Origin: Daphnia carinata
Taxonomy: Eukaryota > Arthropoda > Branchiopoda > Diplostraca > Daphniidae
NCBI RefSeq assembly: GCF_022539665.2
Contig: NC_081336.1
Coordinates: 4,790,221-4,854,220, forward strand
Reading direction: 5' to 3'
Length of the DNA stretch: 64,000 bases
The notes under the pieces were generated by a model. The model saw nothing but the letters and a program-made list of their open reading frames with translations. It made no database searches and was not told the origin of the DNA. Below, one piece after another: positions 36,257 to 46,872 of the stretch. A program made the position numbers and the translations under genes. Position 1 is the first letter of the stretch. The number at the start of each line of letters is the position of its first letter.

Positions 36257-38996
36257 ATGTCTCGCGAGCTAAGCAACTGGCAAGAACTATTAGATTCCTT
36301 CACGGAAACTGGAGTAAGACAAGGGAAAGTCAGTAAAATTCATCAGACTAGAAACAATAATGCTGAGAGAATTAAAATTCTTCTCGAAGATGAGGAATTA
36401 CGGTATACGACGTTTTTCGATGTATATCAATGCCTGCTGAACTAATGAATTTTTTTCCTGTTTAATTAGAGTTGTTCTGCTCAAATGGATGAATCATCAG
36501 GTGAAACATCAAAGAAGTCTAGAAGCTGCCATTTGTTTTAGAGAAACAGGAAACAGACAGTTTTCTTTAAAAGATTATGCAACCTGCATAGAATTGTACT
36601 CACAGAGCATTCTCAGTTGCCCTGTGGAAAATGAAGTTGAATGCAGCTTGGCGCATGCAAATCGTTCTGCAGCACTATTCCAATTGAATCTATTTGAAGA
36701 TTGCCTACATGACATTGGTATGGCACTAATGAAGAATTATCCTAATCATCTGCTGCCTAAAATCCTTACAAGAAAAATTAAATGCTTGCGAAAATTGGGC
36801 CTTATGGAAGATTGCCAGACAACACTAGAAGAGTTAGAAGCAGCATTGATGCATTTACAAGTTTCGGAGAAAAGTACTTACCTAATTTTCATAGTAAATT
36901 TTACTTCTTAAATTTCCTTCTATTCTAGATAAAATCAAATCAGACATTAAAGTAGTGATGATGGATCACCAAGACAATGAAAATATTCAAGATAGAGACT
37001 TGGGGTTTGGTGATAGGATCATACCTTTCTGTGGAGAGAATCTGTCTTTTAAAGGAGCTAGTGCTGCCCTAGACATCAGGTGGGACTTCTTTTACAGTTT
37101 TATCATGAGATTAGATATAGAATATGAGTAAGCAGGCACTCCATGGAGAAAGGTCGTTATGTTGTAGCAAACAGAGATATTATGGCAGGGGAAACTCTTT
37201 TTGTGGAACAGCCTAATGCCCTGGTGGTTCTGTCAGACTTCCAGACTGCGCGTTGCCATCATTGCACCCGTGAGATGCCACTAAAGCGATACCCGTATTT
37301 ACCTGTAATGCAACTTTCTCTGGGTTTAGTCTAATTCTCTTAATTTTTTCCTTTACAGTTGTTTGTCTTGTGGCAAAATCTGGTTTTGTAGCAATGCCTG
37401 CCGTCAGGAATCGTCTTGCTACCATACCTTTGAATGCGGACTTGAATCCATATTAAATTCCGTCGGTATTGCACACCTGGGAGCGAGGATAGTTGTTTCG
37501 TATGGGCTAGAAACAGTATTAGGTTTTCTTAAAGATGCGGAAAGTGTGAAGAAAGTTCCCGGTATCGAAAGCACCTATGACACAAAAAGTTATCAGGTCA
37601 TGTTCCATCTGGTCTCGCATACTGAACGAATGGCACCTGATGAGCTTTATCAATACGCCTTGGTGATTTACTATTTTTTACTACTAAATATATTTCACTT
37701 ACAAGGTAAATTTGGCTCATTTTAGACTGCCGCCTTTTTAACGTTACTGCTGGAGCAACATACTAAGTTTTTCCAGTTTGCTTCTCAGGAAGCTCGTTAT
37801 TTAGTTGGCGGGCTGATTTTGGTGCACGTCTGCCAAATGGTTAGCAATGCTCACGCCATTACCGAACTGTGCGCTTTAGATGAGACCAATGAAAGGCAAG
37901 AGAGAATCGCGACAGCTATTTATCCTTCCGCCAGTTTGATGAATCACAGTTGCGATCCTACCGTCATCAACAGGTTTTCTAATTCCACCTCAATGTCTCG
38001 TCACTGCAATTAAAAACCGATTCGCTTCTAGTTTCCAAGGCAGTACACTGATAGTCCGTGCCATCCGGGAAGTTCGACAAGGGGAAGAAGTGTTCAACTG
38101 CTACGGGCCGCACTATCGTCGAATGAGAAGGACTGAGAGGCTTGAACTTCTGGAATCACAGTATTCCTTTGTTTGTACCTGTGAACATTGCCGTGATGCA
38201 AATACTGAGGATTTTCAAGTATCGATGCGTCTAGAGACATTTATTTTTTGATTTTTTATTCGTTTTTCCATTATTAGGACGTGATATATTCATTCGCATG
38301 TCCATCTTGCAGCGGATCTCTTGTCAACCCGAACGGAAGTCAGCCCTCTGCACAGTATCAGATGACCCTGTGTAGATCATGCAGAACGCATCAAAGCTAT
38401 TTCACTCAACTGAAGGCGGATTTAGAAGCAGTATCGCTGGATGCTAGAGGTAGGTATCTTGCAAAAGTTTCTTCTAGAAAATTAATGCAAATGAGAGTTT
38501 GGTTATAAAGGAACAGAAGCGATGGATCAGGGTGACATAATGGAAGCCATCAAACTGTTAACTAAATGTGTCCAATTGCGAAACAAAGCATTGTTCAAAG
38601 GACATCCAGATTTAGGAAAGAGCGCCGATAAGTTAGCCCAGTGTTATGCTTTCATAGGTAATAATTTAAAATTTTAAGCCTTAAATAATCACATCAAGAA
38701 ACAATTGGATGCTTACAGGAAAGTATGAAGAATGCGAAAAGATGTTACGAATCTCTCTTACTGCTGTTGAGCAGCGGTATGGTAAGTACAGCATTGAGAT
38801 GGCAAACGAATTACAAAAATTCACGGATGTTTTAATGGAGCTGGCTTCAAGCAAAAACCAAGAGCTGCGAGACGAGCTGGTGAGGCATTTGGAAGAGGCC
38901 ATGTTCATTTACCGCATCCACTTTGGTCCTTGGAGTCACAGTTACAAAGAGTTGCAACGTAAAAAGGTCCATTTGACTTCCCTGTTGATGAAGTGA
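36257..38996 (+). CDS. SMYD4: SET and MYND domain protein, SMYD4-like
   Basis: Ten exons (36257-36402, 36470-36873, 36929-37079, 37136-37294, 37359-37662, 37726-37973, 38032-38218, 38278-38449, 38511-38657, 38719-38996) give 731 residues, against about 800 in human. TPR-like helices lie near the N-terminus (FRETGNRQFSLKDYATCIEL, LAHANRSAALFQL). The split SET domain starts at KGRYVVANRDIMAGETLFVE. The MYND zinc finger has CHHC, CLSC, CSNAC and YHTFEC. The SET core carries LMNHSCDPTV and RQGEEVFNCYGPHYRRM, followed by a post-SET cysteine cluster (CTCEHC) and another (CPSC, CRSC), then more TPR-like repeats. This is a predicted lysine methyltransferase; SMYD4 has been linked to heart and muscle development in flies and vertebrates. 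The donor CCC|GTATTT at 37294 is needed to keep the MYND finger in frame. Confidence 0.93.
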
Positions 38997-39780
38997 TCTA
39001 GAGTTGGTCTCACAAAAAGGCTCCGTCAATACAATAATTATTTCGGTATATGTTTAGCTAGGAGACTTCGGTTACATTAAACGACGGGCATTAAATATTG
39101 AGATTAAAATGTAAGAAACCAATTGTTAAATAGTGGTGCTTACGAGATTCGAATATACGTTTCATTTCACGGAATATAAAAGTGATGGAATAAGTTTAAA
39201 ACAGGAAACCGACGACATCAAGTGACGTGCCAACCAATTTCAAATCTAGACGTTCCTCAGTAATTAAATTTGAAGTATCATAAAATTCCAAACGACTAAT
39301 CAATCAAAATATTGTGAAGGGTAATTAATTTTATCACATCTACCTACAGCAATAAAAACAGCGCAGTACCTCCGACAGGACCTCCTTTATTCCTGTTGGA
39401 ATGTCAATTCATTTCTTCCTGTCCTGGAATATGCAATGTGGACGGAATCAGGAAATTCCTGGACGTCGCAGCTTATGGCCAATGTTAATCAAGAAAGACT
39501 AAGTTTTTCCGGCCTGGAACGGTTACGTGGCCAATACATATGTCCTTTGGTAGATGAGGTTTATTTTTCCTATTTTTTGTACTGTTTACTCTCATCGTTG
39601 TCGTAAAATGGCAAGAACGTAGACGGGCTAAAAACAAGTGTAATAAAACTTGATGAGTATGGATTGAAAGTGCAATTTATGCTATGCCAACTAGTAACGT
39701 TGAGCCCGTCCAGGGCCGGGGTACAGGTGGCACTAGCGTATCCTTACGCTATTTCTAAGAAAATCGTTCCACTCCATTTT
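38997..39780. other. SMYD4 3' flank and unassigned sequence
   Basis: No gene. 39199-39410 is one copy of a duplicated segment (see 43575-43860). Confidence 0.5.
39199..39410 (+). repeat. Dispersed direct repeat, copy 1
   Basis: Shares ordered blocks with 43575-43860, including AACAGGAAAC, GTGCCAACCAATTT, CAATTAAATTTGAAGT (with one change), CTAATCAATCAAA, TTATCACATCTAC and GCAATAAAAACAG. Same orientation, about 4.4 kb apart. Confidence 0.65.
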
Positions 39781-40510
39781 TTCGCCCGTCTACTTTTAAT
39801 TTTTTTCACAATCAAGAGTTCCCCTTTCTTGCCCGCCAACCCACTCACTGTTTCTGCCCTTCCATCTCCCCTCTCTGCCCGTCAAGCCAACCTTTGCCCA
39901 TGAAACCACTCTTTGCCCGTCGACCCCCGCGCTGCCCGTCAACCCCCTCTCTGCCCGTCGACCCCCTCTCTGCCCGTCAACCCACATTCTGCCCGCAAAA
40001 ATGCCTGCTGTAGGGGCACATGTACCTTTTTTTGCATTTGCCCTCCCTTTCGTCACAGTCTCTGCCCGTTAAAACCCCCGCTATAGTTGTCCGTCCACTC
40101 ACTTTTTCCTTCTGCCCGTCAACCTACTATGCCTGCCAAGAAACCCGCCGTTGTTGCCCGACGACCCCCTGTCTGCCCGCCGGCCCACTCTCTAACCGTC
40201 GGCCCGCTAAAACGCATGCTGTATGGCGCATCAACCTTTTGTTTGCATTTGCCCGTCTTCTGTCACAATTTCAGCCCGTCAAAATGACCGCTTTATTTGC
40301 CCGTCCATCTACTCTTTGCCTCTGCCCGTCTTCCCTCGTACAGTCTATGCCCATCATCCCATTTACTGTGCGCCAAAAATGCTCCTTTAGTTGCCAGTCC
40401 ACCCAGGCTTTACCTCTGCCCGTCTTACATCCCACAGTTTTGCCCGTCACGCCAATCTTTGTTTCCTATTTAACGCACCCACTATCCGTTCCCGTCGGCT
40501 TACGTGCTGT
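39780..40510 (+). repeat. CCCGTC-rich degenerate minisatellite
   Basis: The word TGCCCGTC or a one-base variant (GCCCGCC, GCCCATC) recurs more than 20 times, with spacing of about 15-40 bp and C/T-rich filler such as AACCCCCTCTC. It is most regular at 39890-39990. Larger sub-blocks repeat too: two stretches share a GCATTTGCCC segment at about 40033 and 40246. The long open frame at 40020-40553 is a by-product of the stop-poor C/T composition. Confidence 0.75.
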
Positions 40511-41295
40511 TGCCCACCCGTTATACGCAATACTGGAAAGAACTGAAAAGTAGCTTAAAACCACATTTCCACCCACATTCTAGTCTTCCAAATCCCCATC
40601 CCGCCGATTCACTGCAGCCGGCGGCGGTCTGAACCCTTTTTCAGGTAGTCCCCCGGCCAGCCAATCACAGCAAAAACACAGTGTGACAGACACACAAAAC
40701 TCCTCCCCCAATTTCCTTGTTGTTTTATATAGTATAGATTTAAAAGTATTTTCACATACCTATATGTGAGATTAGAACTTGTTGTGCCCGGATTAGGAGA
40801 GCTGTATCGTAATCATCAAGCAGTAGCAGCTTCATAACATATTGATTGTAATTTAGTTGCATATATTCAATCAACAACGGTCTTGCCCTGCATTTGCTAC
40901 ATTGCGCATATAACCAAACCATAAATAACAGTATAAGAGATTGTTTGCTTAACAAGTTAGTTCACTAGTAAAGTGTAACTGAAAAGCTATTGAAGTTGGC
41001 CTTGTATTTCTTTTTGGCAACAGTACTTCGAATCAATTAGATAATGACGCTGACTAAATTACTCTTTTGCGACTAAAACTTAGCAACCTAAGACTCTCGG
41101 CGTGCAATGGTAGACTATGTGATTATTGAACTACCGAACGGCTTAATGGCATTTTGAAATGGTACATAAATGCTTTTATCTAATTATTTGGTATGATTTC
41201 ATTTGATTTACGCAGTAGTGTAGTTTTAGTATCAAAGTAGCCATGGAATAACATAGCTATGGAACACTGCACGCGCTTCGGTATCTCCCATTCCC
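40511..41295. other. Unassigned intergenic DNA
   Basis: No supported gene; a G/C-rich patch near 40600-40650, the rest AT-rich. Confidence 0.45.
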
Positions 41296-41303
41296 TATAA
41301 AAG
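41296..41303 (+). promoter_or_regulatory. TATA box candidate
   Basis: CCCTATAAAAGAAG context, a good match to a TATA core promoter, upstream of a possible small cysteine-rich peptide frame at 41541. No second line of evidence. Confidence 0.35.
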
Positions 41304-41540
41304 AAGCCGATGCCGACAACGACATTCACATTCAAACATTTGGCATTGATCAAACCAAAAGTTATATCCACCTGTCATTTGAAAAGTTGGTACGTTTAAA
41401 GCAATTACTTATTTTATCCACTAGCTTGATGTAATCGTTTTGTTAAATGCTAATTGATCGTCCAATTAATGATCCCGCTGATTGAAACATGTCAAAGATA
41501 ACACTCATGCAGCATCTCTGTTATTTTCGCTGTACTTGCA

Positions 41541-41756
41541 ATGACGGGTGGACTAGTGGATGCCGATTGCTGCTACAACGTTACCGATTGCTGTTGTCGT
41601 GATGGCAAGGTGCAAACTGCGATGACGGTTGCCGTCAGAGAACCGAAGTGGCCGCTTTCTCGTTTAATAACGCCACTGGCCCTAACGCGAAGGTCCAAAC
41701 GTATTTGGATAGCATTCCGATTGAGAATTTCCTGGGATGGGAGCTCTCGTATATAG
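41541..41756 (+). CDS. Possible small cysteine-rich peptide (uncertain)
   Basis: A short frame with a cysteine cluster at the start (DADCCYNVTDCCCRDGK), 240 bp downstream of a TATA-like box. Just upstream in frame is a hydrophobic run (ISVIFAVLAM) that could be a signal peptide if an acceptor at about 41512 is used, but I found no exon with a matching start codon. The 3' half overlaps duplicated DNA next to a transposable element. It may be a broken or chance frame. Confidence 0.25.
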   Translation: MTGGLVDADCCYNVTDCCCRDGKVQTAMTVAVREPKWPLSRLITPLALTRRSKRIWIAFRLRISWDGSSRI

Positions 41757-41767
41757 TGGGTCAAACC
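41655..41767 (+). repeat. Local repeat unit A
   Basis: Shares GGATAGCATTCCGATTGAGA, GCTCTCGTATATAGT and GGTCAAACC with 41883-42010, which lies inside the neighbouring hAT-like element. Confidence 0.65.
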
Positions 41768-42097
41768 CAGACTTGCCGCGATCGCGATCAAAAATTGATC
41801 GCCGATCCGATCTCCGATCAAAAAATTGATCGCCGATCCGATAATTTGAAAAAGATCGGAGATCCGATCCCAAAAAACTTCTCGTTTTTTAATCAACGCC
41901 ATCTGGCCCTAGATTTTCAGCGCAGGTCCTATTTCACGTATTTATGGATAGCATTCCGATTGAGAATTTCCCAGGATGGGTGACAGCTCTCGTATATAGT
42001 TAGGTCAAACCGCTAAAAATGATTTAATCATCCGATCTTTCGCAGTTTGATCGGATCGGAGATCGCGATCGGAAAATTGATCGGCGCGGCAAGTCTG
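41768..42097 (+). mobile_element. hAT-like nonautonomous element 1 (330 bp)
   Basis: Terminal inverted repeats CAGACTTGCCGCG at the left and CGCGGCAAGTCTG at the right. The 8 bases on each side are identical: GTCAAACC at 41760-41767 and 42098-42105. An 8-bp target duplication with ends starting CAG is typical of the hAT superfamily. Subterminal DNA is packed with GATC/CGATC words (GATCGCGATC, GATCGCCGATC). The core (41883-42010) is a copy of host sequence found directly outside the element. No transposase coding. Confidence 0.8.
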
Positions 42098-42105
42098 GTC
42101 AAACC

Positions 42106-42640
42106 CTAAGTTTAATCAGCCAGGAAGGATTCTAGTTCAGCAATCCAACCCAATCAATCTGCCACTAATAAAGAAGTAAATTTCGCTTGTGGCAATTTCC
42201 TATTTGATTTCCCTAAATGGAAGTATGCAAAAACAAACAAAAAAATACAACTACGTTGCACTCCCTTTCTCAGACATTGAACTTGATTGGCTTTACCTGA
42301 ACTTCCAACTTACCTCTGAGTTTCTTTTTGTTTTAAAATCCTGTTCACGTGATTTAGATAACAGCAGGCGTTATGTATTTCGAACGCCAAATGAAACCCA
42401 CTCGTCGACAATGGTTCAAAAACGGATTTCGTAGTATTTTGCGAATTTGAAAACGATGGAATCATTAGAACTATATAGAAAATGAGTTTAAATAATTTTT
42501 AAAAAATCAATAACATAACGTTCGTGTTACCATCGCAAGTAGAAAATGTATGCATGAGCAATGGTTACGCGATCCCAGACTAATATTATATATTGCAATA
42601 ATTTGGCTGGCCACAACATTAACGAATATTTCGTTGGATT
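42106..42640. other. Unassigned DNA
   Basis: No domain-bearing frame and no clear repeat seen in this stretch. Confidence 0.4.
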
Positions 42641-42649
42641 TATCAAGTT

Positions 42650-43345
42650 CCTTTGAAAGCTTTACCAAACTTGTCCCTACTTTTTCCTCCGGCTAATGTT
42701 TCTTCGAAAGTCTTTCATGAAGTCTCTTTACCGAAAATCTTCGCTGATAATCGCTAAAGTCGTCAAGAAACAAAAGGTATTAGCAATCAAAGTGGCTGTT
42801 AGTGTTCGGTTTCTGAGTGTTTAAAATCGCCTCGTTTAGAACGCAAGCCTAAAATTCCTGCGAGAAACTTTGTCCAGGCCTGCAGAATTGAGCACTGGCT
42901 TCCGCACCAACGAAGTGGGATGCAACCACACGATAGACAGAGACGGCCCAGGTGAAATCACTTCCAGGCACCAGAAAGACCCTAAAGGACTTTGTTCGCA
43001 ATCCGTTTCGAGCATCGCTCGTCCCGACCAGCACCTCCAAACCTCCAAAAGGTGTTTAAGTAGACAAACCGAGTTCTCACCAGATAGTCAAGAAAGATAC
43101 AGAACCAGATCCGCCTTTCCGGGCAAAACCTGTTCCAAAAGCCACTTACCAGCTTCCAGAAAATGTTCAAGCAGGAAAACAGATAGGTATTCAGCTTGCC
43201 AAGAAAGACACGATAAAGAAAACTCCCGAACTTGTTGTGTCTTTCCGAGCCAAGCCTGTGACCAGACCCTCACCACGACATTTTCATTGTCTTGCGATGA
43301 TCGCAGAGAGTTGTTCAGAAGTTTCTAAAATTCTTCGGTGGCAGT
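42650..43345 (+). pseudogene. Degenerate TPX2-like coding relic
   Basis: Intronless, coding-like text spread over shifting frames: LPNLSLLFPPANVSSKVFHE, then ERKPKIPARNF, then PPFRAKPVPKATYQLPE and ELVVSFRAKPVTRPSP. The repeated FRAKPV(P/T) motif resembles the spindle-assembly protein TPX2. Stops (for example TAA at about 43058) and frame changes break it, and no introns are visible, so a decayed retrocopy is the simplest reading. The longest open frame here (42870-43328) is in a different frame and looks non-coding. Identification is tentative. Confidence 0.35.
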
Positions 43346-44651
43346 GAGGCAGGTTCGTTAACATGAAGATTCTGTCCTTAAATGAGTCGTTTCCAGTTCT
43401 GGATATGCGCTATACGTGGAAGATGGTTGAAGTTTGGGATTGTTTTTCTATCTGATATTGATACAATAAATGAATCCCGTTCCAGCATGTATGGTTTTTA
43501 GTCTTTGCTATTTTTCTCAATTGACATAAGTTGTGCAACCTTATTTAAGTAATGAAAAAGGCAACCAAGAGTTCAAACAGGAAACTGACGCCGGCAAAAG
43601 ATGTGCCAACCAATTTTAATTACAGACTTTCCTCAACAATTAAATTTGAAGTGACGTAAAATTCCGAACGGCTAATCAATCAAACGTATTGTGACGTAAA
43701 AAGATTTTGTTAGGAGAGATTACCTTTATCACATCTACTTACCGCAATAAAAACAGAGTCTTCCGGCAGGAAATTATGGTGGTAAGCTTCTTGGCGTCAG
43801 CATCTCAAAATCTGGGTTCCGTCTGAAAACGATGGAACTCCTTCTTAATTCCTGTTGTAATGCCGGACGCAAGGCAATGAATGACGATGCAGGATTACTA
43901 TGACGTTTGTGAGAGACGCTAAAACGTTTCGTCACGTAGCAACCGACATCTAAAAGTTCAATCCACAATTTAGGAAAATAAAATAGGATATCCTATGTTG
44001 CAACGACAGTGGATACGAGAAACAAGCCGTTCGATAGGCAGAATCCACGAGTAAAAATAGTGGACGCACATTTGTTGGATCCTCTTTTTTGCATCAACTG
44101 TGCCATGGATATTGCGTCTTCTACAGTCGTTTTGCTCTACCTGGCCAAAAAGAATAATAATAACAAAGACAAATTATTATTGCATTAGTCATCTCTACCC
44201 TCCCCTTATTCTAGATTTTTCCTCCTTTTAAATGTTCAACTGTCAGGAACACAATTAAGGTTGGACAACTAAGTGTACATATAACTATGTGGATGAAACG
44301 ATATAACTAAGAGGAAACAAAAACATTTCGAATACGGCAACCACAAAAAACCGGATAGTAATGCGATAATCCGCATTTTTAACAATTCACTGCCGAATGA
44401 CATCCGTTTGCACTGTTTCATTTTTTTTTTTCTTTTTAAAATACCCGACGTGACGTAGAACACAAGACGCACGAGTCTTGTGAATTCGTAAGTTCGGGAA
44501 TTCGTAGCTTTCCTTCATGATCCCCTCACTCTTTACCAAAATGGTGTCATGTTCAATAAAATTCCCAACTTTCAATAAAAACTGAGCCATTGATTGCCGA
44601 TTCTGACGTACATAGGGTACCATTTTAATCCTTATCACTTCAAATTTCTCC
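43346..44651. other. Intergenic, with second copy of a dispersed repeat
   Basis: Contains the repeat copy at 43575-43860; otherwise no supported gene until the TATA box at 44652. Confidence 0.5.
43575..43860 (+). repeat. Dispersed direct repeat, copy 2
   Basis: Aligns in order with 39199-39410 (see that entry), with small insertions such as an extra stretch around 43700-43725. Confidence 0.65.
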
Positions 44652-44659
44652 TATAAAAA
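44652..44659 (+). promoter_or_regulatory. TATA box of the IL-17-like gene
   Basis: TCCTATAAAAAAAGG, 98 bp upstream of the next gene's ATG, leaving about 70 bp for a 5' UTR. Suggests a focused, inducible-type promoter. Confidence 0.6.
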
Positions 44660-44756
44660 AAGGCGAACCAAGTACCAAATTCCACACAATAGTTTCTGTG
44701 CTCACACGTAACATCAAAATCCTTGTTGTTTGTTAGAAATCTTCAAAATTACTACG

Positions 44757-45227
44757 ATGCAAATATTAAGCATTTTATCAATGGCTATGTTTTGCCTTGC
44801 TGTTGCTTCCTGTTTCACGCTTCAAACTTTGCCAGGCGCTACAAGCAGAAGTATCCGGCAAATATGGTCGGCTGATGATGAAGGGGAGGATTGCCACCCT
44901 CGCGTTGTTTCCATCACTGACGAACTGGTTGAACTAGGAAAACATCCCGAAACTGCCTGCCCATTCAGGGTGGAGAATAAAACGCTAGAGCAAGAAAATC
45001 CAATCGGAAACGTTACCTTAGACATGAACGAAATCATTTGTTCAGGACTTTGCATTGCTGGGAACTGCGCTGGGCCTGGACGCAACTGCAAGCAGCTAAT
45101 GACAACTGTACAAGTTTCGATGCACAACTCGACGACAGGCGAACTAGTGCGAATGTTTTCCACTAACGTAGCAATTGGCTGTAGCTGCACTTCACAAGAT
45201 CCAGGAGCTCTTGGTGAAGACGTTTAG
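44757..45227 (+). CDS. Secreted cystine-knot protein, IL-17-like
   Basis: Single-exon frame of 156 residues starting with a signal peptide (MQILSILSMAMFCLAVASC). The mature part has eight cysteines: EGEDCHP, ETACPFRVE, EIICSGLCIAGNC, GRNCKQ and AIGCSCTS. The spacing CSGLC, then about 40 residues, then a strand ending GCSC, resembles the interleukin-17 fold (C.CSGC ... V.VGC(T/S)C); CPFRVE recalls the PFR/PWRY stretch of IL-17. N-glycosylation sequons are present (ENKT, GNVT, HNST). IL-17-like cytokines are known in molluscs, nematodes and some arthropods; assignment here rests on cysteine pattern only. A TATA box and an AATAAA signal frame the gene. Confidence 0.6.
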   Translation: MQILSILSMAMFCLAVASCFTLQTLPGATSRSIRQIWSADDEGEDCHPRVVSITDELVELGKHPETACPFRVENKTLEQENPIGNVTLDMNEIICSGLCIAGNCAGPGRNCKQLMTTVQVSMHNSTTGELVRMFSTNVAIGCSCTSQDPGALGEDV

Positions 45228-45240
45228 TCGTACCCCTTTA

Positions 45241-45246
45241 AATAAA
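45241..45246 (+). terminator. AATAAA polyadenylation signal
   Basis: Canonical hexamer 14 bp after the stop of the IL-17-like gene. Confidence 0.6.
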
Positions 45247-46718
45247 GGTTAAACGTTAGAACAACTTGTAATATTTAAAAATGTGTGCACTTGAATAATT
45301 TATACTTGTTGGGAAAATTAATGCAACGTTGTATAATGTGTGGTGTCGTAATAAACAAACATTCAGATTTGACGTTTTGACTGCAGCCACTAAATTAAAC
45401 GGCAACCTAGTTGCTTGTACAGCGAACGTAAAGTGTAGTAGCAGCCGTTCAACACTTTGAATTAGTGGTCACTACTTCCTACGACGAAAATTCCCACATT
45501 CCCAGACAAAGAGTAAAAATCAAACATCGCAATGTCGAAGTCCGTGGTCACTGGAAGTCGATACACCAGGAAAGCATGTCCAGAAAAAGAATATTTATGA
45601 AAGAATCAACTTTACAAACAACTTGACAAACTTAACAAAGAACACATTTAACTGCCAAGTAATTTACGAGTGAAAACTCCTGTAACTTCTAACTACTTTT
45701 TACTTTTCGGCTAGTTTCATACCTCCATTGATCGATCAACAATTGCTTCGATGGAATCCACAGTCGACATTGACTTTAAAGTCACATTATTAACGATCTA
45801 AAAATAAATAGTTGTTCTTAGCAAATTTGCAGAGTAAACTAGTTAAAACATTAGGCTGTTGCCTGATAATGCGAACCTCTTAACGACGGTAGACGCATAA
45901 CACGCACGTAAAAAAGTCAATTAAAAATGTAGTATCCCCTGTTGACTAGAGTAAAGTTACTTACTGATTTCAAGGGTTAGAAATATTTAATTACAATTAA
46001 CTATACTTTTCAAAGGCTATATAGAAATTTTATGACGACGTCCACTTTAGTTATATCTTATTTCAGTTTAAAATTTACTTACCCACCTGAATACATTAAT
46101 GTGACACACCAACTGTTATTAACTGACACAGCCCATGCCTGTCACCAGGCTTCCTGTGGCTTACAGCTAGCTAAGATACAAAATCAAACCTAATCAATTA
46201 GTGCATGATCATGATCACGTAATATACAGTATATGCAGTGGTTCGGGTCCATTACCTTCTTCAAATATTTGCGTTGTTCTTTAATTCAAGAATAACGCCA
46301 CTGCATGATTGCCGTGTCACTGTAATAACGAATTTAGATTGAAAATAAATGTTTTGGTGTTTCCTTTATCCACAAATACTCCTAAGTATTTAAATTGGTA
46401 ACTACTGCCAAAAAATTCTCAGTTCAAGCATAGAAGATCACGTAGTAACCTTTGCATGTCTTCACTGGTATATTCCTAAACAAGTCAAAGCAATTTTTTC
46501 TTAGCTACGATTCAATTAGCTCATATCTCTTGTCCTCGATGTTGCCCCTAATCAATTTCGTATTATTTCAGCTACAGAACATAAAAAGACTAACATTTCA
46601 GAAACAAAGTAGGCATTTAGGCTACCCATAATGGTTATAATAGTTCCGTTAACATCGCAATAGGCCTAATCATTTGAGTCATGAGTGAATGGATGATAGT
46701 TGGCGCTGAGATTGGATG
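45247..46718. other. Intergenic, nothing recognised
   Basis: About 1.5 kb of AT-rich DNA without a supported frame, RNA gene or repeat. Confidence 0.5.
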
Positions 46719-46772
46719 TCTGGTTATAGAACCATTCAGTTTAGAACCGCGCACAGGCCGGTTCTATAACTG
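46719..46772. repeat. Small inverted repeat
   Basis: CTGGTTATAGAACC at about 46720 faces GGTTCTATAACTGG at about 46760, able to form a 14-bp stem (one mismatch) around a 26-nt loop. It abuts repeat R1 copy 2. Confidence 0.5.
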
Positions 46773-46781
46773 GACCGGCAT

Positions 46782-46867
46782 TGTACAGGAGGTTGCAGTG
46801 AAATGTGTCAGGTTTGGCAAACAAAGGATAGGGAAGACCGCCACATTTTTCTGCAATATACTGTACT
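46782..46867 (+). repeat. Short dispersed repeat R1, copy 2
   Basis: Near-identical to the reverse complement of 10648-10733; begins TGTACAGGAGGTTGCAGTG and ends near CTGTAC. The hAT-like element 2 is inserted a few bases downstream. Confidence 0.7.
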
Positions 46868-46872
46868 TGACT

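Noticed and set aside
39780-40510. CRISPR-like array
   Set aside because: Words are only 6-8 bp with variable spacing and no conserved 20-40 bp repeat; eukaryotic context.
40020-40553. 177-codon plus-strand frame
   Set aside because: Produced by the stop-poor CCCGTC minisatellite; sequence is low complexity and without a domain.
41573-41902. 109-codon minus-strand frame and overlapping plus frame at 41648
   Set aside because: Cross the hAT-like element boundary and consist of GATC-repeat translation products.
42870-43328. 152-codon plus-strand frame
   Set aside because: TPX2-like text lies in a different frame of the same DNA; this frame shows no domain and is probably a shadow.
44822-45190. 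122-codon minus-strand frame
   Set aside because: Antisense shadow of the IL-17-like gene, which has signal peptide, TATA box and poly(A) signal on the plus strand.
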